DNA of 64,000 bases, taken from assembly GCA_042701975.1 (NCBI GenBank), contig CP170561.1:2108001-2172000 (forward strand), in the 5' to 3' direction. The position numbers and the translations under genes were made by a program. The notes under the pieces were generated by a model, which saw only the letters and a program-made list of their open reading frames with translations, searched no databases and was not told the DNA's origin. Each line of letters starts with the position of its first letter. Position 1 is the stretch's first letter. This DNA is from JAFALK01 sp042701975. Its GTDB lineage: Bacteria > Pseudomonadota > Gammaproteobacteria > Burkholderiales > Burkholderiaceae_C. Positions 46,783-53,490 of the stretch are shown here, one piece after another.

Positions 46783-47781
46783 TCAGTGCCCGCGTTCTCT
46801 TTCAACATCGTGTCCTGAACGTCCACGAAGCAGGTCGGGTGTCGTCGGCTGTCGCGGCTCAGACTTCAGGCCTCGGGCCCAGCCCATCACGTACTTCTGT
46901 AGATAGGGCATGCCGCGAAGAAAGTCGGCAACGCGCTGGGCAAGTTCTCGATCGCCCGGTACTTCCGACGTGGCGAGGGCCTGCGTGATATGCGCCCAAT
47001 TTCTTGCCGCCTCGGAGCGGCTCTTGAGCTGCCTTTCTCCTGTCTTGTCGTCCAACTCACCGTTCCTGAGCACGCCTGCTTGCTTCGCCCTGAGCCTCCA
47101 CAGCGGGTCGAAGTTGCGCACTTCACCACGCGACGCCTGGTGCGTCGCTTCGGCCTCGACGCCCCAGTCTCGCAGCTTCGCGGCGAAAGTCTGGCGCCAC
47201 CGATGCAAGTCTGGCTTCCCATGTTGCAGGCGCATGCCTGTTGCGGACTCCGCCCTCACGCTGAGGTGCACGTGCGGATGGGCCTGATGCTCATGCAGAA
47301 CCATGACGTATCGATAGCCGGCCAGTTCGGTATGGGCGAAATCTCGCACCGCGTTCTTCAGCAGCGTTGCGTCCACGCCCACCCGCACGGTCAGCATGAG
47401 GTAAAACGCCTCCCTTCGGTGGCTGACCTCTTTGATCAGCGATCCCCCATAGCGCCATTGCTCAGTCAAGTCCCGTACGGCTTCGTGGCCTGCGCGTTTT
47501 ACGCCGCGGTCGTCCTCGATCTCGATCTGGCCGTCCCTGGTGATGTATCGCAAGTGCGCCGTGATCGCACGCATTCCCCGGCCTCCGCCCGTCACCCGAA
47601 CCATCACCTGCGGTGTGTGGCGAACGGTCGCCTCGATTCGCGCTCGAATGGCGTCTGCCCTGTGCCGGAGCATCCCGCCCAATCGAGGCGTGTAGTCAGG
47701 CTTCATCGTCCGGTTCGAGGGGTAGAACAAGCGTTCACCCCATTGGACCAGCAGGACGTCGATGGAGCGATCAGCGCTCAT
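46783..47781 (-). CDS. relaxase, VirD2/MobP-like mobilisation nuclease
   Basis: A 332-residue DNA-nicking enzyme that would cleave oriT and pilot the strand during conjugative mobilisation. Motif I TAHLRYITRDG supplies the presumed catalytic tyrosine Y79; motif III LHEHQAHPHVHL (H163-H172) supplies the metal-binding histidines. It lacks the long C-terminal extension of VirD2. ATG at 47779-47781 overlaps the MobC-like stop (ATGA), confirming an operon. Both catalytic motifs are intact, so it is not an obvious pseudogene. Confidence 0.88.
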   Translation of the reverse strand: MSADRSIDVLLVQWGERLFYPSNRTMKPDYTPRLGGMLRHRADAIRARIEATVRHTPQVMVRVTGGGRGMRAITAHLRYITRDGQIEIEDDRGVKRAGHEAVRDLTEQWRYGGSLIKEVSHRREAFYLMLTVRVGVDATLLKNAVRDFAHTELAGYRYVMVLHEHQAHPHVHLSVRAESATGMRLQHGKPDLHRWRQTFAAKLRDWGVEAEATHQASRGEVRNFDPLWRLRAKQAGVLRNGELDDKTGERQLKSRSEAARNWAHITQALATSEVPGDRELAQRVADFLRGMPYLQKYVMGWARGLKSEPRQPTTPDLLRGRSGHDVERERGH

Positions 47782-48464
47782 CGGCGTCCTCGGCGGTAGG
47801 GCTGAAGCTCGGCGATGAGGACGGCTGAGAGGGAGAGGTGCTTTCTCACATCGACGATCAGGGAGCTGAGGCTTGCGCGGAGCGGCTCCAGTTGCGTAGC
47901 AGGCACCTTGCCCAGCAACTGCGCGAACGCGTTGAGGTCTGTTGACATCGCTGCCAGACGGTCTGTCGAGGCCCTCAAGTCCAGGACTGATGCAGCATGG
48001 TGAGTGGGGACGGGTAGCGGCACCTTGCCGTCCAAGAGCGCACCGACGTAGCTGCCGTAGGTCATTTCTGCAGCGCGGGCGCGGCCGATCAGCAAAGCTG
48101 CATGTTCGGCGGACATGCATAACAGGACTTTGGCCCTGGGGCCCGGGCGCGCTTGCGCTCGCTTACGGGAGGGCTTGTCGAGCCCCAAAGGATCCGACTT
48201 GCCGTCGAGCAAGGCCTGCGCGGCTCGTCTCAGCAATGCGGTCGTCGTCGTTCGCTGCTGCAGGGCGCTCTCACGCAGGCGCGACACCAGATCACCGCGA
48301 AGTTGCACTGACAGCCGGTCGCGAATCGCGGCGCTCGCGGGCTTGTCCGCAGCGCCAGTCTCTTCTCTTGAGGCGTGCACGGCCGGAGCGTCCAGCCGAT
48401 CAAGCTGGGGGTCGCCGGGGAGCGTCGCGGTGCGCATGTTTTTGATCGTGCGCCTAGCCGACAT
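47778..48464 (-). CDS. MobC-like relaxosome accessory protein
   Basis: A 228-residue basic protein. The segment IRDRLSVQLRGDLVSRLRESA and the later KVLLCMSAEHAALLIGRARAAEMTYGSYV look like two ribbon-helix-helix-type or MobC-type units, and the C-terminal half is helical. Proteins at this position bind oriT and help the relaxase. Identification rests partly on the coupled relaxase gene. Starts at 48464 and 48437 are both possible; neither has a clear ribosome-binding site. Confidence 0.7.
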   Translation of the reverse strand: MSARRTIKNMRTATLPGDPQLDRLDAPAVHASREETGAADKPASAAIRDRLSVQLRGDLVSRLRESALQQRTTTTALLRRAAQALLDGKSDPLGLDKPSRKRAQARPGPRAKVLLCMSAEHAALLIGRARAAEMTYGSYVGALLDGKVPLPVPTHHAASVLDLRASTDRLAAMSTDLNAFAQLLGKVPATQLEPLRASLSSLIVDVRKHLSLSAVLIAELQPYRRGRR

Positions 48465-48782
48465 TGAAGGGAATAGCGGCGTGAACAGCCCCCAGCGTCC
48501 CCAGCAGTCTCAGTGGATCCCGATTGATCTCGGAGCGTCCAGGCAGCTTTACATACCGTGTCGGCAATAGGCAACGGCCGCAGTTGAAGCGAGCCGCTGG
48601 CGAGGCTGGGGCCTTGGATGGCGCCGGGGACGTTGGCCAAGACCGGCGGAAATCGGTCTTGCGCGAATCCAGAAAGAACGGCTTAGCAGGCCCGTCATGT
48701 TCTGCACGGCAACTCTGGCGATAGACCCGGCCAAACCTGGGATGACATAGGGCAGGCTGCGCGGGTGGGCACGCCAGAGCTA
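48465..48782. other. 318-bp noncoding region upstream of mob genes, possible oriT
   Basis: No supported gene. It lies directly upstream of the MobC-like gene, where origins of transfer usually are. It contains the inverted repeat CAAGACCG (48638-48645) / CGGTCTTG (48654-48661) with an 8-base loop, the only obvious hairpin; no known nic consensus was recognised. Confidence 0.4.
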
Positions 48783-49274
48783 TCACCAGTCCTTCATCCA
48801 ATCCGTCAGCCTCAACGTCGCTTTGGCGACGTGGGCCTCCACAGTTGAAATGCTCAGCCCGAATCGCTTGGCGAGCTCCTGATAGCTCACCCCCTCGAGC
48901 CGATGTGCCAAGAAGATCTCTCGCGTTTTGGGCGTGAGACGACTCAACGCCAGACTCAGCCTGGCCATGCGCTCCTTGGCGAGCAGCACATCTTCCGGGG
49001 GTGGCCTGAGGTCAACCAAGACAACGTCTTCGATGAGCACTTCTTCACCGTGGCTCACACGTATGCGATGTTTGTCGATGGACAAGTTCAACGCTGTGCG
49101 CATGAGAAAAGCCTCGGGCCGATCGACCTCATGGTCTCGCTGGTAGCAGGCGAGGCGAACGAACGCTTCTTGGACGAGGTCCTCCGCATCATGCGGAGTC
49201 CGCCCGCGGCGCATCAGCGCCGAGCGCACACGAGAAAAGACACCAGACCAGTCGGGGACGAATCGCGCATTCAT
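48783..49274 (-). CDS. ECF (sigma-70 family) RNA polymerase sigma factor
   Basis: A 163-residue group 4 sigma factor. Region 2: TPHDAEDLVQEAFVRLACY and PEAFLMRTALNLSIDKHR; region 4: LTPKTREIFLAHRLEGVSYQ followed by ELAKRFGLSISTVEAHVAKA, the DNA-binding helix-turn-helix. It resembles FecI-type factors, but no anti-sigma (FecR-like) or TonB receptor gene adjoins it. I chose ATG at 49272-49274, with GAGGG 9 bases upstream, over an upstream in-frame start at 49313. It is transcribed toward the mob genes. Confidence 0.87.
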   Translation of the reverse strand: MNARFVPDWSGVFSRVRSALMRRGRTPHDAEDLVQEAFVRLACYQRDHEVDRPEAFLMRTALNLSIDKHRIRVSHGEEVLIEDVVLVDLRPPPEDVLLAKERMARLSLALSRLTPKTREIFLAHRLEGVSYQELAKRFGLSISTVEAHVAKATLRLTDWMKDW

Positions 49275-49475
49275 TCGTTGTCGCCCTCTAGCGTGTTCGC
49301 CATGCGACCTCAAACGCGGCGGGTCGGTTTGGTCGATGTGTGGCGGTAGGACCTCTCGCTAGGAGGGGAGCCTTGGCGTGAATCATTTGAGACTCCATGC
49401 TCAGATGCGCCGGACGGTGGCTGGTGCTCTGCCTGAATTGGAAGAAGGTAAAGGTCCCATTCGATTTGCAAATGG

Positions 49476-49516
49476 TACTCTAAAGAAGGCTACCTGTAGT
49501 AGCCTTCTTTAGAGTA
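49476..49516. repeat. 18-bp perfect inverted repeat with nested outer arms
   Basis: TACTCTAAAGAAGGCTAC (49476-49493) and GTAGCCTTCTTTAGAGTA (49499-49516) are exact inverted copies around CTGTA. An outer pair TAAAGGTC (49449-49456) / GACCTTTA (49520-49527) flanks it. It stands 37 bases before the XRE start and about 200 bases upstream of the sigma-factor start. It may be an operator, a cruciform or a recombination/end site; the T-run expected of a terminator is absent. Confidence 0.8.
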
Positions 49517-49553
49517 GTCGACCTTTAAAAGGGCTACGGCGAGACTCGAAGGC

Positions 49554-49790
49554 GTGAAAACAACGTCCGCTTATGAACCGGCTCGCAGCCGTCTCGCTCG
49601 CAATCTCGTCCGGTTTCGAGCTCGGCTCGGCATGAACCAGGATGAGCTGGCTTACAAGGCCGGCCTTCATCGTTCATATGTGGGCCATCTGGAGCAGAAG
49701 AGACGAAATCCCTCACTCGAAAACGTCGAGAAGCTGGCGTTGGCTCTCGAAGTGGACATACGCGAGCTCTTCTCTGCCGACGCTGTTTAA
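49554..49790 (+). CDS. XRE-family HTH transcriptional regulator
   Basis: A 78-residue single-domain DNA-binding protein of the lambda-Cro/XRE type: LARNLVRFRARLGMNQDELA, then YKAGLHRSYVGHLEQKRRNP, the recognition helix turn, then LENVEKLALALEVDIREL. No effector domain and no toxin partner is adjacent, so it is probably a stand-alone repressor. The start is GTG at 49554. The large inverted repeat just upstream is a likely autoregulatory site. It is the only plus-strand gene of the island. Confidence 0.87.
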   Translation: MKTTSAYEPARSRLARNLVRFRARLGMNQDELAYKAGLHRSYVGHLEQKRRNPSLENVEKLALALEVDIRELFSADAV

Positions 49791-49914
49791 GCTTGGTGCG
49801 GTAGATCACCGGCCTAAGCTGCCGAATGGCACGCTCCCCAACATGCGCGGGAGTGCATCGAAAGCACGCTGCGCTCGCGGAACTCATGGCATTCGCATAC
49901 CGTTCAGAAGCGGC

Positions 49915-49938
49915 AAAGCCCCGCAGATGCGGGGCTTT
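49915..49938. terminator. intrinsic terminator downstream of ychF
   Basis: AAAGCCCCGC (49915-49924) and GCGGGGCTTT (49929-49938) form a stem around AGAT with A/T flanks on both sides. It lies 60 bases past the ychF stop and also downstream of the XRE gene. Confidence 0.85.
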
Positions 49939-49997
49939 GGGGGCGATTCGGCCGGGACCGGCGAGTAGATCTGATCGCCTGAAACGGCCTGTTCAGA

Positions 49998-51089
49998 TCA
50001 GACGTTGAACAGGAAGTTCAGCACGTCTCCATCCTTGACGACGTACTCCTTGCCTTCCGCGCGCATCTTGCCCGCGTCCTTGGCGCCGGTCTCGCCCTTG
50101 AACTGGATGAAGTCGTCGAAGGCGATGGTCTGGGCGCGGATGAAGCCGCGCTCGAAGTCGGTGTGGATCACACCGGCCGCCTGCGGGGCGGTGTCGCCCT
50201 TGTGGATGGTCCAGGCGCGCACTTCCTTCACGCCGGCCGTGAAGTAGGTGTGCAGGCCCAGCAGCGAGAAGCCGGCGCGGATCAGGCGGTTCAGGCCCGG
50301 CTCGTCCTGGCCCATCTCGGCCAGGAACATGGCGCGGTCCTCATCGCTCATTTCCGAAAGCTCGGCTTCCGTCTTGGCGCAGATGGCCACCACCGGGCCG
50401 TTCTGGGCGGCGGCGTATTCCTTCAGGCGATCGAGGAAGGGGTTGTTCTCGAAACCGTCCTCAGCCACGTTGCCCACGAACATCGCCGGCTTGGCGGTGA
50501 TCAGGCACAGCGGCTTCACCAGCGCCCACTCTTCCTTGGACAGGTCCAGCGTGCGCACCGGCTTGCCCTCGTTCAGCACGGGCAGCACCTTGTCCAGCAC
50601 CTTCACCAGCGCGATGGCTTCCTTGTCGCCAGCGCGGGCCACCTTCTGGTAGCGGTGCAGGCTCTTCTCCACGGTGGAGAGGTCGGCCAGGCACAGCTCG
50701 GTCTGGATGACTTCGATGTCGGAGATCGGGTCGACCTTGCCGTTCACGTGGATGACGTTCGGATCCTCGAAGCAGCGCACGACATTGACGATGGCGTCGG
50801 TCTCGCGGATGTGCGAGAGGAACTGGTTGCCCAGGCCTTCGCCCTTGGAGGCGCCGGCCACCAAGCCGGCGATGTCCACGAACTCCACGATGGCCGGGAC
50901 GATGCGCTCGGGCTTGACGATGCCCGCCAGCGCGTCAAGACGCGGGTCCGGCAGCTCGACGATGCCCACATTGGGCTCGATCGTGCAGAAGGGGTAGTTC
51001 TCGGCGGCGATGCCGGCCTTGGTCAGGGCGTTGAACAGGGTGGACTTGCCGACGTTGGGCAGGCCAACGATGCCGCATTTGAGGCTCAT
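49998..51089 (-). CDS. ychF: redox-regulated ATPase YchF (Obg family)
   Basis: Ribosome-associated P-loop ATPase of the Obg family that prefers ATP to GTP and is linked to oxidative-stress responses. The 363-residue protein has G1 GLPNVGKSTLFNAL, G3 VDIAGLVAGASKGEGLGNQF and a C-terminal TGS domain ending GDVLNFLFNV. In place of the GTP-specific NKxD, the region reads ITAKPAMFVGNV, consistent with NxxE-type ATP preference in this family. It is divergent from the UbiH-like gene. Confidence 0.97.
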   Translation of the reverse strand: MSLKCGIVGLPNVGKSTLFNALTKAGIAAENYPFCTIEPNVGIVELPDPRLDALAGIVKPERIVPAIVEFVDIAGLVAGASKGEGLGNQFLSHIRETDAIVNVVRCFEDPNVIHVNGKVDPISDIEVIQTELCLADLSTVEKSLHRYQKVARAGDKEAIALVKVLDKVLPVLNEGKPVRTLDLSKEEWALVKPLCLITAKPAMFVGNVAEDGFENNPFLDRLKEYAAAQNGPVVAICAKTEAELSEMSDEDRAMFLAEMGQDEPGLNRLIRAGFSLLGLHTYFTAGVKEVRAWTIHKGDTAPQAAGVIHTDFERGFIRAQTIAFDDFIQFKGETGAKDAGKMRAEGKEYVVKDGDVLNFLFNV

Positions 51090-51133
51090 GGGGGACTTTC
51101 TGGGGATTCGGACAAGGTCCGGGAGAACCCGAC

Positions 51134-51150
51134 ATTTTAGTTCCTACAAT
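51134..51150. promoter_or_regulatory. divergent -10 boxes, ychF and UbiH-like gene
   Basis: Minus strand TAAAAT (51139-51134) would start ychF with a leader near 38 bases. Plus strand TACAAT (51145-51150) lies 8 bases before the UbiH-like ATG, implying a near-leaderless message. The -35 elements are weak for both. Confidence 0.45.
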
Positions 51151-51158
51151 TCCGGCCC

Positions 51159-52271
51159 ATGCAAACCTACGACGTCCTGGTCCGCGGAAACGGCTGTGTG
51201 GGCCGGGCTTTGGCGCTCGCGCTGGGCGCGCAAGGCCTGCGCGTGGCCCTGCTGGGGCTGCCCTCTTCCGGGGGCGCAGCGGCCGCCGTCGAGGACGTCC
51301 GCACCTATGCGCTGAACGCCGCTTCCATCGCCCTGCTCAAGGAGCTGAAGGTCTGGGACAGCCTGGCGGCCGACGCCGTCACGCCAGTCTTCGACATGCA
51401 GGTGATGGGCGACCAGCCCGGCAGTCGGCTCGATTTCTCCAGCTGGAGCCAGGGCGTCAGCCAGCTGGCCCACATCGTCGACGCCGCTGAACTGGAGCGC
51501 CAGTTGGCCGCCGCGCTGCGCTTCTCGCCCCACGTCAAGCTCGTCGACTCGGCCGTGCCCGCCGCTCTGACCGCCCTGTGCGAGGGCCGCGATTCCGCTG
51601 GTCGGGCTGAGCGTGGCGTGCGTTTCGAACCGCGCAACTACGGCCAGCGTGCGATTGCCGCGCGCCTCATTGCTGCTGAACCGCACCAGGGCGTGGCCCG
51701 CCAGTGGTTCCGTGGTGCCGACGTGCTGGCGTTGCTCCCTTTTGATCGACCGCAGCAATGCGCCTCGTACGGTCTGGTCTGGTCGTTGCCCGATGCCCGC
51801 GCAGCCGAGCTGCTGGCCCTGGAGCCCGAAGCCTTCGAGCTGGAACTGAGCGCCGCCGCCGGCGGCCTGCCGCTCAAGCTCGCCAGCGGCCGCGCCGCCT
51901 GGCCGCTGCAACTGGCGCGCGCTGAGCCGCTGCTGGGCCCAGGCTGGGTGCTGCTGGGCGACGCGGCCCACACCATCCACCCGCTGGCCGGACAGGGCCT
52001 GAACTTGGGCCTGGCCGATGTGGCCGCCCTGGCCCGCGTGATCCGCGAGCGCGAAAGCTGGCGACCCCTGGGCGACGAAAGGCTGTTGCGCCGCTATGAG
52101 CGAGATCGTGTTGCCGCCACCTGGGCCATGGGCGAGTTGACCGATGGCCTGCAAAGGCTTTTCGCCACTGACAATGCAGCCCTGCGCGAATTGCGCAATC
52201 GCGGCTTGGCCGCGCTCAATGCCCTGCCGCCGCTCAAACGCTGGCTGACGGGCCAAGCCCTTGGAGTCTGA
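51159..52271 (+). CDS. UbiH/COQ6-family FAD-dependent monooxygenase
   Basis: A 370-residue class A flavoprotein monooxygenase. The dinucleotide motif VRGNGCVGRALALALGAQG is at the N-terminus and the FAD ribityl motif LLGDAAHTIHPLAGQGLNLG is at about residues 266-285. By family it would hydroxylate a ring, as in ubiquinone synthesis, but it is diverged from E. coli UbiH, UbiI and UbiF and the regiospecificity cannot be told. No ubi genes are adjacent. It ends next to dsbC, whose start is 1 base past its stop. No ribosome-binding site is seen. Confidence 0.88.
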   Translation: MQTYDVLVRGNGCVGRALALALGAQGLRVALLGLPSSGGAAAAVEDVRTYALNAASIALLKELKVWDSLAADAVTPVFDMQVMGDQPGSRLDFSSWSQGVSQLAHIVDAAELERQLAAALRFSPHVKLVDSAVPAALTALCEGRDSAGRAERGVRFEPRNYGQRAIAARLIAAEPHQGVARQWFRGADVLALLPFDRPQQCASYGLVWSLPDARAAELLALEPEAFELELSAAAGGLPLKLASGRAAWPLQLARAEPLLGPGWVLLGDAAHTIHPLAGQGLNLGLADVAALARVIRERESWRPLGDERLLRRYERDRVAATWAMGELTDGLQRLFATDNAALRELRNRGLAALNALPPLKRWLTGQALGV

Positions 52272-52272
52272 A

Positions 52273-52998
52273 GTGAAGAAGTACCTGCCGAAGCTCGTTG
52301 CCCTGCTCGCACTGGCCGTGCCGCTGCTCGCGCCCGCCAATGAGGCCGTCATCCGCAAGAACCTCGCCGAGAAGCTGACGAATTTTCCGAAGCTCGACGA
52401 AGTCCGCCCCTCGCCCATGCCGGGTCTGTGGGAGGTGCGCATCGGCAACGAGATCCGCTACACCGACGCCACGGGCAGCTTCCTGATCGAGGGCGATCTC
52501 ATCGACCTCAAGGCCATGCGCAACCTCACGCAGGACCGCATCGAGAAGATCAACCGCATCGAGTTCTCTGCGCTGCCTCTGAAGGATGCCGTGGTCTGGA
52601 AGACAGGCACCGGCGCACGCAAGATCGCGGTGTTCGCTGACCCGAACTGCGGCTACTGCAAGCAGTTCGAGCGTTCGCTGCAGAACGTCAAGGACTTGAC
52701 CGTCTACACCTTCGTCGTGCCCATCCTGGGTGGCGATTCGCCGGACAAGGCCCGCGCCGTCTGGTGCGCCAAGGACCGCACTGCCAGTTGGAAGGGCTGG
52801 ATGATCGAAGGCAAGCCGCTGGTCAAGCCGCTGAGCGCGTGTGATGACGCCGCGATCCAGCGCAACGCCGAGCTCACCCGCCGCTATCACATCAACGGCA
52901 CGCCGGGCATCTTCTTCGAAGACGGCAGCCGCTCACCGGGCGCACTCACTCTCGAACAACTCGAACGCCGCCTGGCTGACATCGCCAAATCCTCCTGA
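52273..52998 (+). CDS. dsbC: DsbC-like periplasmic disulfide isomerase
   Basis: Rearranges wrong disulfide bonds in periplasmic proteins. The 241-residue precursor has a signal peptide (1-22), a DsbC-type dimerisation domain (about 23-85) and a thioredoxin domain with active site CGYC (C126-C129 in FADPNCGYCKQF) and the cis-proline NGTPGIFFEDG. Two further cysteines (VWCAKD, SACDD) correspond to the structural disulfide of DsbC. I chose GTG at 52273 because GGAG lies 7 bases upstream. Confidence 0.92.
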   Translation: MKKYLPKLVALLALAVPLLAPANEAVIRKNLAEKLTNFPKLDEVRPSPMPGLWEVRIGNEIRYTDATGSFLIEGDLIDLKAMRNLTQDRIEKINRIEFSALPLKDAVVWKTGTGARKIAVFADPNCGYCKQFERSLQNVKDLTVYTFVVPILGGDSPDKARAVWCAKDRTASWKGWMIEGKPLVKPLSACDDAAIQRNAELTRRYHINGTPGIFFEDGSRSPGALTLEQLERRLADIAKSS

Positions 52999-53009
52999 CC
53001 TCTTCACAC

Positions 53010-53474
53010 ATGACCACCGCCACCACCTTCGCCCTTGCCGATCCCGAACACGCGCCACAGGCGCGGCGCATGGCCTGGGCGGGGCTTGCTCCCTTTGGCA
53101 TGGGCACAGCCCTGATCTGGCTCTTCAGCGGGCACAACCCCGACGAGCACGCCTGGGTGAGCCTGGCACTGTCGGCCTACGCCGGCCTGGTGGTGGCCTT
53201 CCTCGGTGGCATCTACTGGGGCCTTGGGTTCATGCAGCAGCAGTCGGCGCCGCCGCACTTCATGTGGGGTTGCGTGCCGGTGATCGTGGGCTGGATCGGC
53301 GTGGTGATGCCGCCGTATGCCGGCTTGGTGGTGCACGGCGTGATGCTGGTCGTCTGCTATGCGGTCGATCGCCGCTTCTACCCGGCCATGGGCGCCAAGG
53401 CCTGGCTGAACCTGCGCTTCCGCCTGAGCGCCGCTTCGGCACTGCTGTGCTTCCTGGCGGCTGCCGGTTGCTGA
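53010..53474 (+). CDS. DUF3429 membrane protein
   Basis: A 154-residue integral membrane protein with four to five helices. The pattern LAPFGMGTALIWLF, AYAGLVVAFLGGIYWGLGF, GCVPVIVGWIGVVMPPYAG and VCYAVDRRFYP is that of DUF3429, a family that also occurs in fungal mitochondria. Function unknown. It begins 12 bases after the dsbC stop and ends 17 bases before the M61 peptidase gene, so it is probably cotranscribed with both. Confidence 0.87.
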   Translation: MTTATTFALADPEHAPQARRMAWAGLAPFGMGTALIWLFSGHNPDEHAWVSLALSAYAGLVVAFLGGIYWGLGFMQQQSAPPHFMWGCVPVIVGWIGVVMPPYAGLVVHGVMLVVCYAVDRRFYPAMGAKAWLNLRFRLSAASALLCFLAAAGC

Positions 53475-53490
53475 TGAAGGCAGGCGGCTG

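Larger units (their letters stand above)
46550..49990. mobile_element. remnant mobilisable island (mob genes, ECF sigma, XRE)
   Basis: A 3.4-kb segment between two ordinary chromosomal genes (hybrid kinase and ychF). It carries a VirD2-like relaxase, a MobC-like accessory gene, an ECF sigma factor and an XRE regulator, and has longer noncoding gaps and visibly more AT-rich stretches than its surroundings. No integrase, transposase, coupling protein or replication gene is present, so it is either a decayed integrated element or a passenger mob module. Boundaries are approximate. Confidence 0.55.

Noticed and set aside
46584..46826. 80-codon minus-strand open frame beyond and overlapping the relaxase 3' end
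   Set aside because: No ribosome-binding site and no domain resemblance. It could be a frameshifted relaxase tail, but the relaxase already ends normally with intact motifs.
48524..48724. Short plus-strand and minus-strand open frames in the gap upstream of the MobC-like gene
   Set aside because: No start signal and no recognisable domain in either direction; better treated as noncoding, possibly oriT.
49463..49472. 10-base palindrome ATTTGCAAAT upstream of the XRE gene as a separate operator
   Set aside because: Too short to stand apart from the nearby long inverted repeat; chance occurrence in an AT-rich stretch is likely.
49826..50008. 60-codon plus-strand open frame after the XRE gene, a possible toxin partner
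   Set aside because: It runs through the ychF terminator stem and overlaps the ychF stop region; composition is unlike known small toxins.
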